Source: SAR86 cluster bacterium SAR86E (lineage in GTDB: Bacteria; Pseudomonadota; Gammaproteobacteria; Magnimaribacterales; D2472). From it: a stretch of DNA of 64,000 nt. Under the pieces are notes generated by a model. That model was not told the origin of the DNA. It saw only the letters and a list, made by a program, of their open reading frames with translations, and made no database searches. This document shows, piece by piece, positions 9,673 through 17,837 of this stretch. Within the stretch, counting starts at the first letter, position 1. Every line of letters starts with the position of its first letter. The stretch is taken from NCBI GenBank assembly GCA_000307935.1, contig AMWX01000008.1, forward strand, positions 124,001 through 188,000. The letters run 5' to 3'. The position numbers and the translations under genes are program-made.

Positions 9673-10466
9673 AAAAACTTTTTATAGTTATTTTTTTATT
9701 TTTTGGTTCGCAAGAAATCTTTTCTGCAGGTGGAGCACCATGTGGCGATTACGGTGAATGTGATTCATTTAAGCCCGAGCTTGAGAATATCGAATCTTTG
9801 CAATTGGGCGCATTAACTTTTATTAACCATTGCTATGGCTGCCACTCACTTAAATACTCTCGATGGGGAAGAGTTGCCTCAGACCTCGATATTCCCGAAG
9901 AAATCTTTAGTAATAATTTAGTCTTTGGAAAAGACGTCAAGCTGGGCGACAGAATGACCGGTTCAATGGAGCCCTCAGTCTCTGAGACATGGTTTGGAAT
10001 TGCACCGCCTGATCTTACCCTCGTCACTAGGTTACATGGCTCAGATTGGGTCTATACTTATCTCAGAACATTTTATGAAGACTCATCTAAACCATATGGT
10101 GTAAACAATATGGTATACCCTGGAGCAGCCATGCCTAATGTTTTAGCATCTCTCCAAGGCCAACAAATACTAGCATGCAAAGATGTGCCAATGATTGCTA
10201 GCAATGGCGGAGTGAGAAGAGACGAATTTGGCAATGATATTACCGAAGAAAAGTGCGGTTACTTAAAGACTATTGAAGATTCAGGATCTCTGTCTGTTGA
10301 AGAGTTCGATGAGGTAATATTCAATCTTGTTAATTTTATGACTTACGTTGGCGAGCCAAGTAGAGTAGATAGAGAACGAATGGGCTGGTATGCAATATTA
10401 TTTTTTGTTGTCTTTACAGCTCTTTCCTATCTTCTTTTTAGAGAATACCAAAAGGACTATCACTAA
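9669..10466 (+). CDS. petC: Cytochrome c1
   Basis: CYGCHSLKYSRWGR haem motif; C-terminal TM; petAB operon. Confidence 0.97.
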   Translation: MKKLFIVIFLFFGSQEIFSAGGAPCGDYGECDSFKPELENIESLQLGALTFINHCYGCHSLKYSRWGRVASDLDIPEEIFSNNLVFGKDVKLGDRMTGSMEPSVSETWFGIAPPDLTLVTRLHGSDWVYTYLRTFYEDSSKPYGVNNMVYPGAAMPNVLASLQGQQILACKDVPMIASNGGVRRDEFGNDITEEKCGYLKTIEDSGSLSVEEFDEVIFNLVNFMTYVGEPSRVDRERMGWYAILFFVVFTALSYLLFREYQKDYH

Positions 10467-10491
10467 ATTTAATTTAACACAAAGAGGAAGC

Positions 10492-11100
10492 ATGATTTTA
10501 TATTCTGACAAAGACGATCACTACAGCCATAGAGTAAGAATTGTTCTTGCAGAAAAAGATATTGCTTGTGAAATAAGAGAGACATCCAATGAAGAGGCTC
10601 CTGAGGAGGTTCTAGCCTTGAACCCTGATCATACATTACCCATTCTCGCTGACAGAGATCTCGGCCTCTACAATACAGGAGTAATGCTTGAGTATCTTGA
10701 TGAAAGATTTCCACATCCGCCATTACTGCCAGTATATCCAGTTTCAAGGGCTAATAGCCGAACTTTAATGCTGAGGATAGATAAAGAGTGGTGCCCATTG
10801 GTCGATACTTTAATTGAAAAAAAACTTTCAGAAAAAGAATTACTTATCATTCGTGAAGAGCTTTTAAATGAAATAAGCACAGTCGCACCAACATTCAAAG
10901 AATTCGACTTCTTTATGAGTGAGGATTTTTCATTGGTGGATTGTTATTTAGCGCCAATTTTATGGAGATTACCAAATCTTGGTATTAATCTCCCACTTAA
11001 TAGGCATTTAAAACCATTGCTTGATTATCAAGCAAAGATTTTTGCTAGACCCAGCTTTCAAGATAGCTTATCTATGATCGAGAAGGATCTTCGCAACTAA
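10492..11100 (+). CDS. sspA: Stringent starvation protein A / GST-fold protein
   Basis: MILYSDKDDHYSHRVRIVLAEKDI...NPDHTLPILADRDLGLYNTGVMLEYLDERFPHPPLLP; start at ATG 10492 after AGAGGAAG; petABC-sspA synteny. Confidence 0.93.
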   Translation: MILYSDKDDHYSHRVRIVLAEKDIACEIRETSNEEAPEEVLALNPDHTLPILADRDLGLYNTGVMLEYLDERFPHPPLLPVYPVSRANSRTLMLRIDKEWCPLVDTLIEKKLSEKELLIIREELLNEISTVAPTFKEFDFFMSEDFSLVDCYLAPILWRLPNLGINLPLNRHLKPLLDYQAKIFARPSFQDSLSMIEKDLRN

Positions 11101-12197
11101 GTAGAGATTAAATCTGGCTTCATTTTTTTAAGAGTTATGTTCCTCTTAATGCATGATCCTGAACTGAAATTCAATCTACCGGTCATGCCACTTATTGTTC
11201 CTGATCTTATGCCTGACTGTTTGAAGATCTCAGCTATCAGCCAATCATTCAGCACTGCTAGCTCAAGGTAACCCTCCATACTAGTGATTTTATGATTTCT
11301 AATTTTGTTTAAGGCCTGATTAGATATAGGAATATATGAATCCTCATAATCTAAAAGTTGCAAGGGGTTCATTATTCCCTCTAATGCAGAAATAAAATTA
11401 TAGTAATTATAAGAATTCTCTCCAAAATACCTAAGAGCTGGAACTATAGATTTGTAGTCACTGGGGTTAATTAAGATAATGATATTTGAGATATCCTCTC
11501 TAGCCCTTGGATTAAATTGTAAATTCTGGTTTGGGTTGATGTTTAAAATTCTTTTATACCTATCATTACTTTGATTCACTTCTAATATAGTTGATGCAAA
11601 ATCTTGAAAGTTTTTTGAGTTAAGTTTTACAAGATATTTATAAGAATTTAGAGAATCAAATTGATTTAAAAGGTATTCATAGTCCGTAGAATAGATAATT
11701 AGAGTATCTCCATCAATGTCGTTTAACTTATTTATGATTGACGACAGAGCATCTTCATAAATGCTTGAACAGAAATTATTAACTTTAGATGTGCGAAAGT
11801 TATCAGGAAAACTCCTTTTATCATTTTCAGACCATTGAATTCTGATTGGAAGATTTAACCCATAAATAAGCTTGATTATTTTTTTAGAATTCTCTCCATT
11901 GGGATGAAGTGATATTGCAAAAGATTCTTTTTCAATTATTTTTTGATAATTTCTTTTTAACTCTCTGATTAACTCAATGTCATAACCATCTTTAAGAATC
12001 GTTTTATCTGACTCAAAAATTAAACTTAGGCTTTCATCAGAAAAATTATTATATTCATTTAGTGTTTGTAATTTTATTGCGCTAAGTGGCTGATTTACTT
12101 CTGCGAGGTCCTGATAGAGATTTGTTGATGCGCATGATGCTAGAATGAATAATATAAAAAGATATTTCACCGTAATATTTTTACTACAAAGATACAT
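11097..12197 (-). CDS. LpoA/LppC-like penicillin-binding protein activator lipoprotein (short)
   Basis: Lipobox ILASC; divergent from rsmI as lpoA is in other gammaproteobacteria; periplasmic-binding-like fold inferred. Confidence 0.65.
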   Translation of the reverse strand: MYLCSKNITVKYLFILFILASCASTNLYQDLAEVNQPLSAIKLQTLNEYNNFSDESLSLIFESDKTILKDGYDIELIRELKRNYQKIIEKESFAISLHPNGENSKKIIKLIYGLNLPIRIQWSENDKRSFPDNFRTSKVNNFCSSIYEDALSSIINKLNDIDGDTLIIYSTDYEYLLNQFDSLNSYKYLVKLNSKNFQDFASTILEVNQSNDRYKRILNINPNQNLQFNPRAREDISNIIILINPSDYKSIVPALRYFGENSYNYYNFISALEGIMNPLQLLDYEDSYIPISNQALNKIRNHKITSMEGYLELAVLNDWLIAEIFKQSGIRSGTISGMTGRLNFSSGSCIKRNITLKKMKPDLIST

Positions 12198-12206
12198 TGA
12201 CTTTAT

Positions 12207-13028
12207 ATGCTTTTTTTAATTTGTACACCAATTGGTAATTTAAATGATTTCTCATTAAGGTCAATTATTACATTGCAAGAGGCTGATAAAATTTATGCAG
12301 AGGACACTCGTACAGCTGCAAAACTTTTTAAGTTTCATGATATTAAAAAAAAATCAGTATCTTTTCATGAGCATAATGAAGTGAATTTAATTTCAGAGAT
12401 TATGCTTAGTCTTTGTAGTGGCAAAAACATAGCAATAGTTTCAGATGCTGGCGCACCACTTATATCAGATCCAGGCTATCCACTGGTTCAGAAGTGTATT
12501 GAAAATAATATTCCTTATACTGTTTTGCCGGGACCCTCATCCGTTATAAATGCTGTAATGCTTGCTGGGTTGCCAGCAAATAAATTCTTATTTCATGGAT
12601 TTTTACCAAGAAAATACGATTCAAAGATCAAGGTTGCAGAGAATTTAAATGGTACCGGTTTAACACATATTTTTTTTGAGTCTGCAAAGAGGCTTGAAAA
12701 AACCATAGAAGCATTTATTGAGGTATTAGATTCCAGTACTCGTGCTGCAGTTTGCAAAGAAATGACCAAAGAGCACGAATCTATATTTAGAGGCTCTTTG
12801 TATGAAATACATATGCTTTTAAAAAATAAAAAAATTAATTTACTAGGAGAGTTTGTTGTAGCAATTTATTCAGAATTAAGTGCTAAACAGGACAAAAATT
12901 TAGATGAGAGTTTTTGCAAACCATTTTTAGATTATTTATCACCTTCAGATGCATCAAAGCTTATTGCTAAGATTGTAAATTTACCTAAGCAAGATATATA
13001 TAAATATCTTGTAAAGATTTCAAAATAA
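12207..13028 (+). CDS. rsmI: 16S rRNA 2'-O-ribose C1402 methyltransferase
   Basis: CTPIGNLNDFSLRSI...AEDTRTAAKLF...SDAGAPLISDPGYPLVQ...LPGPSSVINA. Confidence 0.97.
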   Translation: MLFLICTPIGNLNDFSLRSIITLQEADKIYAEDTRTAAKLFKFHDIKKKSVSFHEHNEVNLISEIMLSLCSGKNIAIVSDAGAPLISDPGYPLVQKCIENNIPYTVLPGPSSVINAVMLAGLPANKFLFHGFLPRKYDSKIKVAENLNGTGLTHIFFESAKRLEKTIEAFIEVLDSSTRAAVCKEMTKEHESIFRGSLYEIHMLLKNKKINLLGEFVVAIYSELSAKQDKNLDESFCKPFLDYLSPSDASKLIAKIVNLPKQDIYKYLVKISK

Positions 13029-13053
13029 ATATAAAAGGTATTAAAATGTATAT

Positions 13054-13390
13054 GAGTTGATCGGATGGTCGCTAGTAATTGCTAGAGGAAAGTCCGGACT
13101 TCATAGAGTAAAGTGCCAGGTAATTCCTGGGAGGTGTGAACCTACGGCAAGTGCAGCAGAAAATATACCGCCAAGAAATTGGTAAGGGTGAAATGGTAGG
13201 GTAAGAGCCTACCGCGCATTTGGTAACAAATGCGGCAATGTAAACCCCACTTTGAAGCAAGACCAAATAGGAATCCGTTTAGGTTACTCGCTTAGGATTC
13301 GGGTAGGTTGCTTGAGCAATATGGCAACATATTGCCTAGATAGATGACCATTTATTACAGAATCCGGCTTATAGATCAACTCGACTCACT
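13054..13390 (+). ncRNA. rnpB: RNase P RNA (bacterial class A)
   Basis: GAGGAAAGTCCGGACTTC, AGGGTGAAATGGTAGGGTAAGAGCCTACCGC, ACCCCACTTTGAAGCAAGACCAAATAGG, AGATAGATGACCATTTA-ACAGAATCCGGCTTATAGATCAACTC; 5' GAGTTGATC pairs with 3' GATCAACTC. Confidence 0.96.
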
Positions 13391-13400
13391 TTTTTTAAAA

Positions 13401-13440
13401 AAAAGTGTGTAAAAGTGTGATAAATGTAGTATAAAGTGTG
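13401..13440 (+). promoter_or_regulatory. Putative MraZ operator: direct AAAGTGTG repeats about 10 bp apart
   Basis: AAAGTGTG at 13402, 13412 and 13433 with a degenerate AAATGTAG at 13422, directly upstream of mraZ (13464). Confidence 0.65.
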
Positions 13441-13463
13441 TAGAAATAATTTATTTACACAAT

Positions 13464-13931
13464 ATGTTTGGTTACACAGCAATTACAATCGATTCAAAGG
13501 GACGATTAGCCATTCCAGCAAAATTCCGTGATCAACTGTTATTTCAAAATGAAGAGAGCATTGCTGTTACAAGAGATCCTCAGTATCCTGCTTTAAAAAT
13601 CTATCCTGGATCAATATGGAATGAAATATCACAGGAGCTTCAATCGCTTCAAGGCCTAGATCCAATTGTAAGAAATCTCCAGTGGACAATTCTTGGAAAT
13701 GCGAGTGTGAGCTCATTTGATCCCAGCGGACGGATGTTAATCTTATTACCATCTGTATTAAGGGATTATGCAGAAATTAATTCATCTGAAAAAATATCTT
13801 TTATTGGAATGGGTAATAAATTTGAAGTTTGGAATGAAAATAATTGGCAAATGAGGCAAACGGGCGGAGCCCTCTCAACCGAAATATTAGAGGTTGTTTT
13901 GCCAGAGAGCTTGAAAACAATATCTTTTTAA
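13464..13931 (+). CDS. mraZ: Transcriptional regulator MraZ
   Basis: MFGYTAITIDSKGRLAIPAKFRDQL; second AbrB-like repeat SSFDPSGRMLILLPSVLRDYA. Confidence 0.97.
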   Translation: MFGYTAITIDSKGRLAIPAKFRDQLLFQNEESIAVTRDPQYPALKIYPGSIWNEISQELQSLQGLDPIVRNLQWTILGNASVSSFDPSGRMLILLPSVLRDYAEINSSEKISFIGMGNKFEVWNENNWQMRQTGGALSTEILEVVLPESLKTISF

Positions 13932-13945
13932 GTAAGGGGTAAAAA

Positions 13946-15073
13946 ATGAATTGGGAAATTATTGAAGAAAATGCTGGTTTAGCAAAGATTAAGGTTATCG
14001 GTGTTGGTGGAGCTGGTGGAAACGCAGTTATACATATGATCAATCATCAGATACAGGGGGCCGATTTTATTTGCGCTAATACTGATTCGCAAGCTTTGGA
14101 TAGGGCTACTGGCTCAACTATCTTAAAACTAGGTGACAATGTTACGAGAGGCCTAGGAGCTGGAGCAGATCCACAAGTTGGAAGAGCTGCTGCAGAAAGA
14201 GACAGAGCTGCCATTGAAGAATTACTTGCTGGTGCTGACATGATTTTTATAACTGCTGGAATGGGTGGTGGAACTGGAACAGGTGCTGCGCCTGTGATTG
14301 CTGAAATTGCTAAAGAATTGGGAGCATTAACAGTAGCCGTTGTAACTAAACCATTCAATTTTGAAGGACATAAAAGAAAGGCTGCTGCAGAACAAGGCAT
14401 TGCTGAGCTGGTCGAAGAGGTGGATAGCCTGATCACAATACCAAATCAAAAATTGATGGATATTTTAGGAAGAAAGACCTCTATGGAGGAAGCTTTTGCA
14501 AAAGCAGATGATATTTTAAAGGGAGCAGTTCAAGGTATTTCAGACATTATTATGAAGCCTGGATATATTAATGTAGATTTTGCAGATGTTAAAACAGTTA
14601 TGTCTGAAAAGGGAATTGCAATGATGGGTACCGGTCAGTCAACTGCAGAAGAAAGAGGCATTGATGCAGCAAGTCAAGCTGTAAGCTCAGAGTTGCTCGA
14701 AGACATAGAGCTTAAAGATGCAAGAGGGATTCTAGTAAATATAACGGCAAAATCTCCGACTATGGCAGATTTTGATGAGGTGGATTCAGTCATTAGAGAT
14801 TTTACAGCTGATGACGCCACGATTATTTATGGAACAGTAATGGAAGATTCAATGGATGAGGATGAGTTACTTGTTACCGTGGTTGCAACAGGAGTTAATC
14901 AAAAAACAGCTACATTGGCCGTAGATAACACTCGAAGAGCTACTGTTCAACTTAACCCAGTGGGATTAGATGCACCAAAATTAGACAAATCAATCGAGTC
15001 AGGTGGCACATCGTCTGCAGAGGATATAGATTTCCTTGATGTGCCGACCTTCATGAGAAAACAAGTAGATTAA
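13946..15073 (+). CDS. ftsZ: Cell division protein FtsZ
   Basis: KVIGVGGAGGNAVIHMI, tubulin signature GMGGGTGTGAAP, C-terminal peptide DFLDVPTFMRKQVD. Confidence 0.98.
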   Translation: MNWEIIEENAGLAKIKVIGVGGAGGNAVIHMINHQIQGADFICANTDSQALDRATGSTILKLGDNVTRGLGAGADPQVGRAAAERDRAAIEELLAGADMIFITAGMGGGTGTGAAPVIAEIAKELGALTVAVVTKPFNFEGHKRKAAAEQGIAELVEEVDSLITIPNQKLMDILGRKTSMEEAFAKADDILKGAVQGISDIIMKPGYINVDFADVKTVMSEKGIAMMGTGQSTAEERGIDAASQAVSSELLEDIELKDARGILVNITAKSPTMADFDEVDSVIRDFTADDATIIYGTVMEDSMDEDELLVTVVATGVNQKTATLAVDNTRRATVQLNPVGLDAPKLDKSIESGGTSSAEDIDFLDVPTFMRKQVD

Positions 15074-15077
15074 ATCA

Positions 15078-15971
15078 ATGCTGCATGTTCCAGTTTTACT
15101 GGAAGAATCGTTAGATTTTATGCTCCATAATTTGTCTGGAACTTATCTAGACCTTACTTTTGGAAGAGGCAGTCACTCCCAAGAAATCTTGAATAGACTT
15201 AATCCAAAGGGAAGGCTCTATGCAGTTGATAGGGATTTTGAAGCAGTTTTATATGGTAAAAACAATATAAATGACTGTCGTTTCAGTATCCTCCATGCCA
15301 ATTATTCAGAGATTGATTCACTCTTTCCTGAGCTAAAATTTGACGGAATTCTTTTAGATTTAGGTACCTGTTCAACTCATCTTGATAATCCTGAGAGAGG
15401 TTTTAGTTTTCAAGCTGATGGTCCATTGGATATGAGAATGGATACGACTCGAGGCTTCAGTGCATCTGAATGGCTAAATAACGCCAATGAGAGCGAGATA
15501 AGTAATATTTTGTTTGAATACGGAGATGAAAAAGCTGCAAGAAAAATTGCAAAAGCAATAATAAAGTTTAGAGAAATAAAAAAACTGGAAACTACCTCCG
15601 ATTTAACTCATGCTGTTGAGTCAGTATTAAAAAGAGTAGGAAAAATACACCCTGCAACTAAATCATTTCAGGCTATTAGAATTCATGTTAATGATGAATT
15701 ACACCATCTTAAAACAGTACTCCCAAAGATTGAGAAGATCTTAAAAATAAATGGAATAGTAACAATAATATCATTCCACTCTTTAGAGGATCGAATCGTA
15801 AAAAATTTTTTTAAACCTGAAGTAACAGAGCTACCCAAAGATATTCCAGTTAATACTTCAATTAAAGAATCTTATAAGTGCATAAAGAAAAAATTGAGAC
15901 CTTCCGAAGATGAGATTAAGAGAAATCCTCGCTCCAGAAGCGCGGTGATGAGGGTATTCTCTAAGCTATGA
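15078..15971 (+). CDS. rsmH: 16S rRNA m4C1402 methyltransferase
   Basis: HVPVLLEESLDFM, DLTFGRGSHSQEIL, LDLGTCSTHLDNPERGFSFQADGPLDMRMD. Confidence 0.97.
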   Translation: MLHVPVLLEESLDFMLHNLSGTYLDLTFGRGSHSQEILNRLNPKGRLYAVDRDFEAVLYGKNNINDCRFSILHANYSEIDSLFPELKFDGILLDLGTCSTHLDNPERGFSFQADGPLDMRMDTTRGFSASEWLNNANESEISNILFEYGDEKAARKIAKAIIKFREIKKLETTSDLTHAVESVLKRVGKIHPATKSFQAIRIHVNDELHHLKTVLPKIEKILKINGIVTIISFHSLEDRIVKNFFKPEVTELPKDIPVNTSIKESYKCIKKKLRPSEDEIKRNPRSRSAVMRVFSKL

Positions 15972-16243
15972 GTGTTAAGTTTTATTTATACTTCTTGTTT
16001 ATAAATATTTTTCTATTATTTCTTCTGTGCATCGAAACTATTAAGGTTAGGTGGCAGTTTAGTCAGGAATATGAAAATAATGCATACCTCAAAGTGGCTA
16101 ACAGTAAGCTAAAAGAGATTAATTTTAATCTAAAAACAGAGCTTTATCATTTGAATTCTCCAGCTAAAGTTGAGCGACATGCAAAAGAGGGTTTAAAGAT
16201 GATTACGATCGAAGAGGTTATTTATATTAATTATGAAAGATAA
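15968..16243 (+). CDS. ftsL: Cell division protein FtsL
   Basis: Short single-TM protein with coiled coil between rsmH and ftsI. Confidence 0.8.
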   Translation: MSVKFYLYFLFINIFLLFLLCIETIKVRWQFSQEYENNAYLKVANSKLKEINFNLKTELYHLNSPAKVERHAKEGLKMITIEEVIYINYER

Positions 16244-17837
16244 TTTTTCTTTAAGTTGGCGCGCTACTTTGATTTATATTATGTTATTTGCCTGCTTAAT
16301 CATAATAATTTTTAGGATAACAAGCCTTTATTATTTTGAAGGAGATTTTTTAACATCCAAGGGCAAGAACATGTTGGAAACCTCACGCTCGATACCGGCA
16401 ATTCGAGGCAGCATGCTTGATAGAAATAATTTCCCCTTAGCAGTTTCAATCAATCAGTATGATTTATATGCACTGAAAAAATTCTCTGAAGAGGATTTTA
16501 TTGCATTAAAAAATATTCTATTGCTTACAAAGAGTTTTTTGGAAATAAAAGAGTTCGAAAAAAAAATTTTAATATTTTCAAACTTAAATTTTTCTCAGTA
16601 TGAAAAAATTCAAGGATTAAAGCTTTCGGGTATTGAGATTGAGTCTTCTCAGAAACGATATTATCCACTTGGAGAGCAGATTGCTCCCTTAATTGGGTTT
16701 TCAGGAAAGGATGGAATTGGTTTAGAGGGGCTTGAAAATATTCTTAATTCAGAGCTATCTGGAGTGCCTGGTCAAGAGATCATTTATAAAAATGCAAGTA
16801 GGAGACCTCAAACCATCCAAGAAGTTATTCAAGGTAAAGATATTAAGCTAACAATTGACAGCAGAGTGCAATTTTTTGCATTTAAACATCTTTCTAGATT
16901 TGTTGAGGCAAATAATGCGAAGGGCGGAAGTGCAATAGTGTTAGATAATATTTCTGGAGAAATCCTTGCAATTGCAAGTTATCCTTCCTACAACCCTAAT
17001 AGTCCCCAAAGGCAAATTAAGAGAAATAGGGCCCTGGTTGACGCTTTTGAACCAGGATCAATTATCAAGCCCTTAGTTCTAGCAAAAGGTATAGATCTTG
17101 GATTACTTGAGATTGATCAAGTCGTTAAAACGAGCCCAGGATTTATTAAATTAAATGGTCGCACCATATCAGATCCAAGAAATTACAGCGATCTCACAAT
17201 GAGCGAAATCATTGCAAAGTCGAGTCAAGTTGGAGCATCGAAGTTAGCTCTCAAAGTTGGCATAGACGCAATCACCTCAGGATACAAAGGTTTTGGTCTG
17301 TCAAAGCCACCAAACATATTTTTTCCTAGCATTGCATATGGTGTAATTAATTCTAGAGAAAATATAACTGATCATGAAATAGCAAGTATTGGATTCGGCT
17401 ATGGAATGACAGCATCATCTCTGCAACTAGCGCAGGCTTATTCTGTTTTTGCAAACAAGGGTTATTTGAAGGATTTTAAAATATTTAAGAATGATACCCC
17501 GCCTTATCAACAGAGGGTAATAGGTAAAAATACTGCAGATCATGTCCTCAGTTCCTTAGAGCTAGTTGTAAAAGAGGGAACAGGCCAGCTTGCTCAATTG
17601 TCGGATTATGTTGTCGCTGGAAAAACTGGGACTTCTCACAAATCAAGTGCAAAAGGAGGATACGATCAAAGTAAATATATAGCTTCATTCGCTGGAATAG
17701 CTCCATTGCAGTCAAGACGGCTAACCATTTTTGTTACCGTTGATGAGCCTGGTTTAAACAACTATTCTGGTGGCAGTGTTGCTGCCCCATTGTTTGCTGC
17801 AATTTCAAATGATGTTCTAAATTATTTAGATGAATAG
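16233..17837 (+). CDS. ftsI: Peptidoglycan transpeptidase FtsI (PBP3)
   Basis: IRGSMLDRN, EPGSIIKP (SxxK), KSSQVG (second motif), AGKTGT. Confidence 0.96.
   Translation: MKDNFSLSWRATLIYIMLFACLIIIIFRITSLYYFEGDFLTSKGKNMLETSRSIPAIRGSMLDRNNFPLAVSINQYDLYALKKFSEEDFIALKNILLLTKSFLEIKEFEKKILIFSNLNFSQYEKIQGLKLSGIEIESSQKRYYPLGEQIAPLIGFSGKDGIGLEGLENILNSELSGVPGQEIIYKNASRRPQTIQEVIQGKDIKLTIDSRVQFFAFKHLSRFVEANNAKGGSAIVLDNISGEILAIASYPSYNPNSPQRQIKRNRALVDAFEPGSIIKPLVLAKGIDLGLLEIDQVVKTSPGFIKLNGRTISDPRNYSDLTMSEIIAKSSQVGASKLALKVGIDAITSGYKGFGLSKPPNIFFPSIAYGVINSRENITDHEIASIGFGYGMTASSLQLAQAYSVFANKGYLKDFKIFKNDTPPYQQRVIGKNTADHVLSSLELVVKEGTGQLAQLSDYVVAGKTGTSHKSSAKGGYDQSKYIASFAGIAPLQSRRLTIFVTVDEPGLNNYSGGSVAAPLFAAISNDVLNYLDE

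Noticed and set aside
13072-13266. 64 aa minus-strand ORF in the track
   Set aside because: Lies entirely within the RNase P RNA gene and has no plausible protein features.
14047-14436. 129 aa minus-strand ORF opposite ftsZ
   Set aside because: Ala/Pro/Ser-rich antisense shadow of the GC-richer ftsZ coding sequence; the sense frame is unambiguous.
16233-17837. Possibility that ftsI is a pseudogene because of the SSQ motif
   Set aside because: ORF is full length with intact SxxK and KTG motifs and normal position; treated as a variant active site instead.
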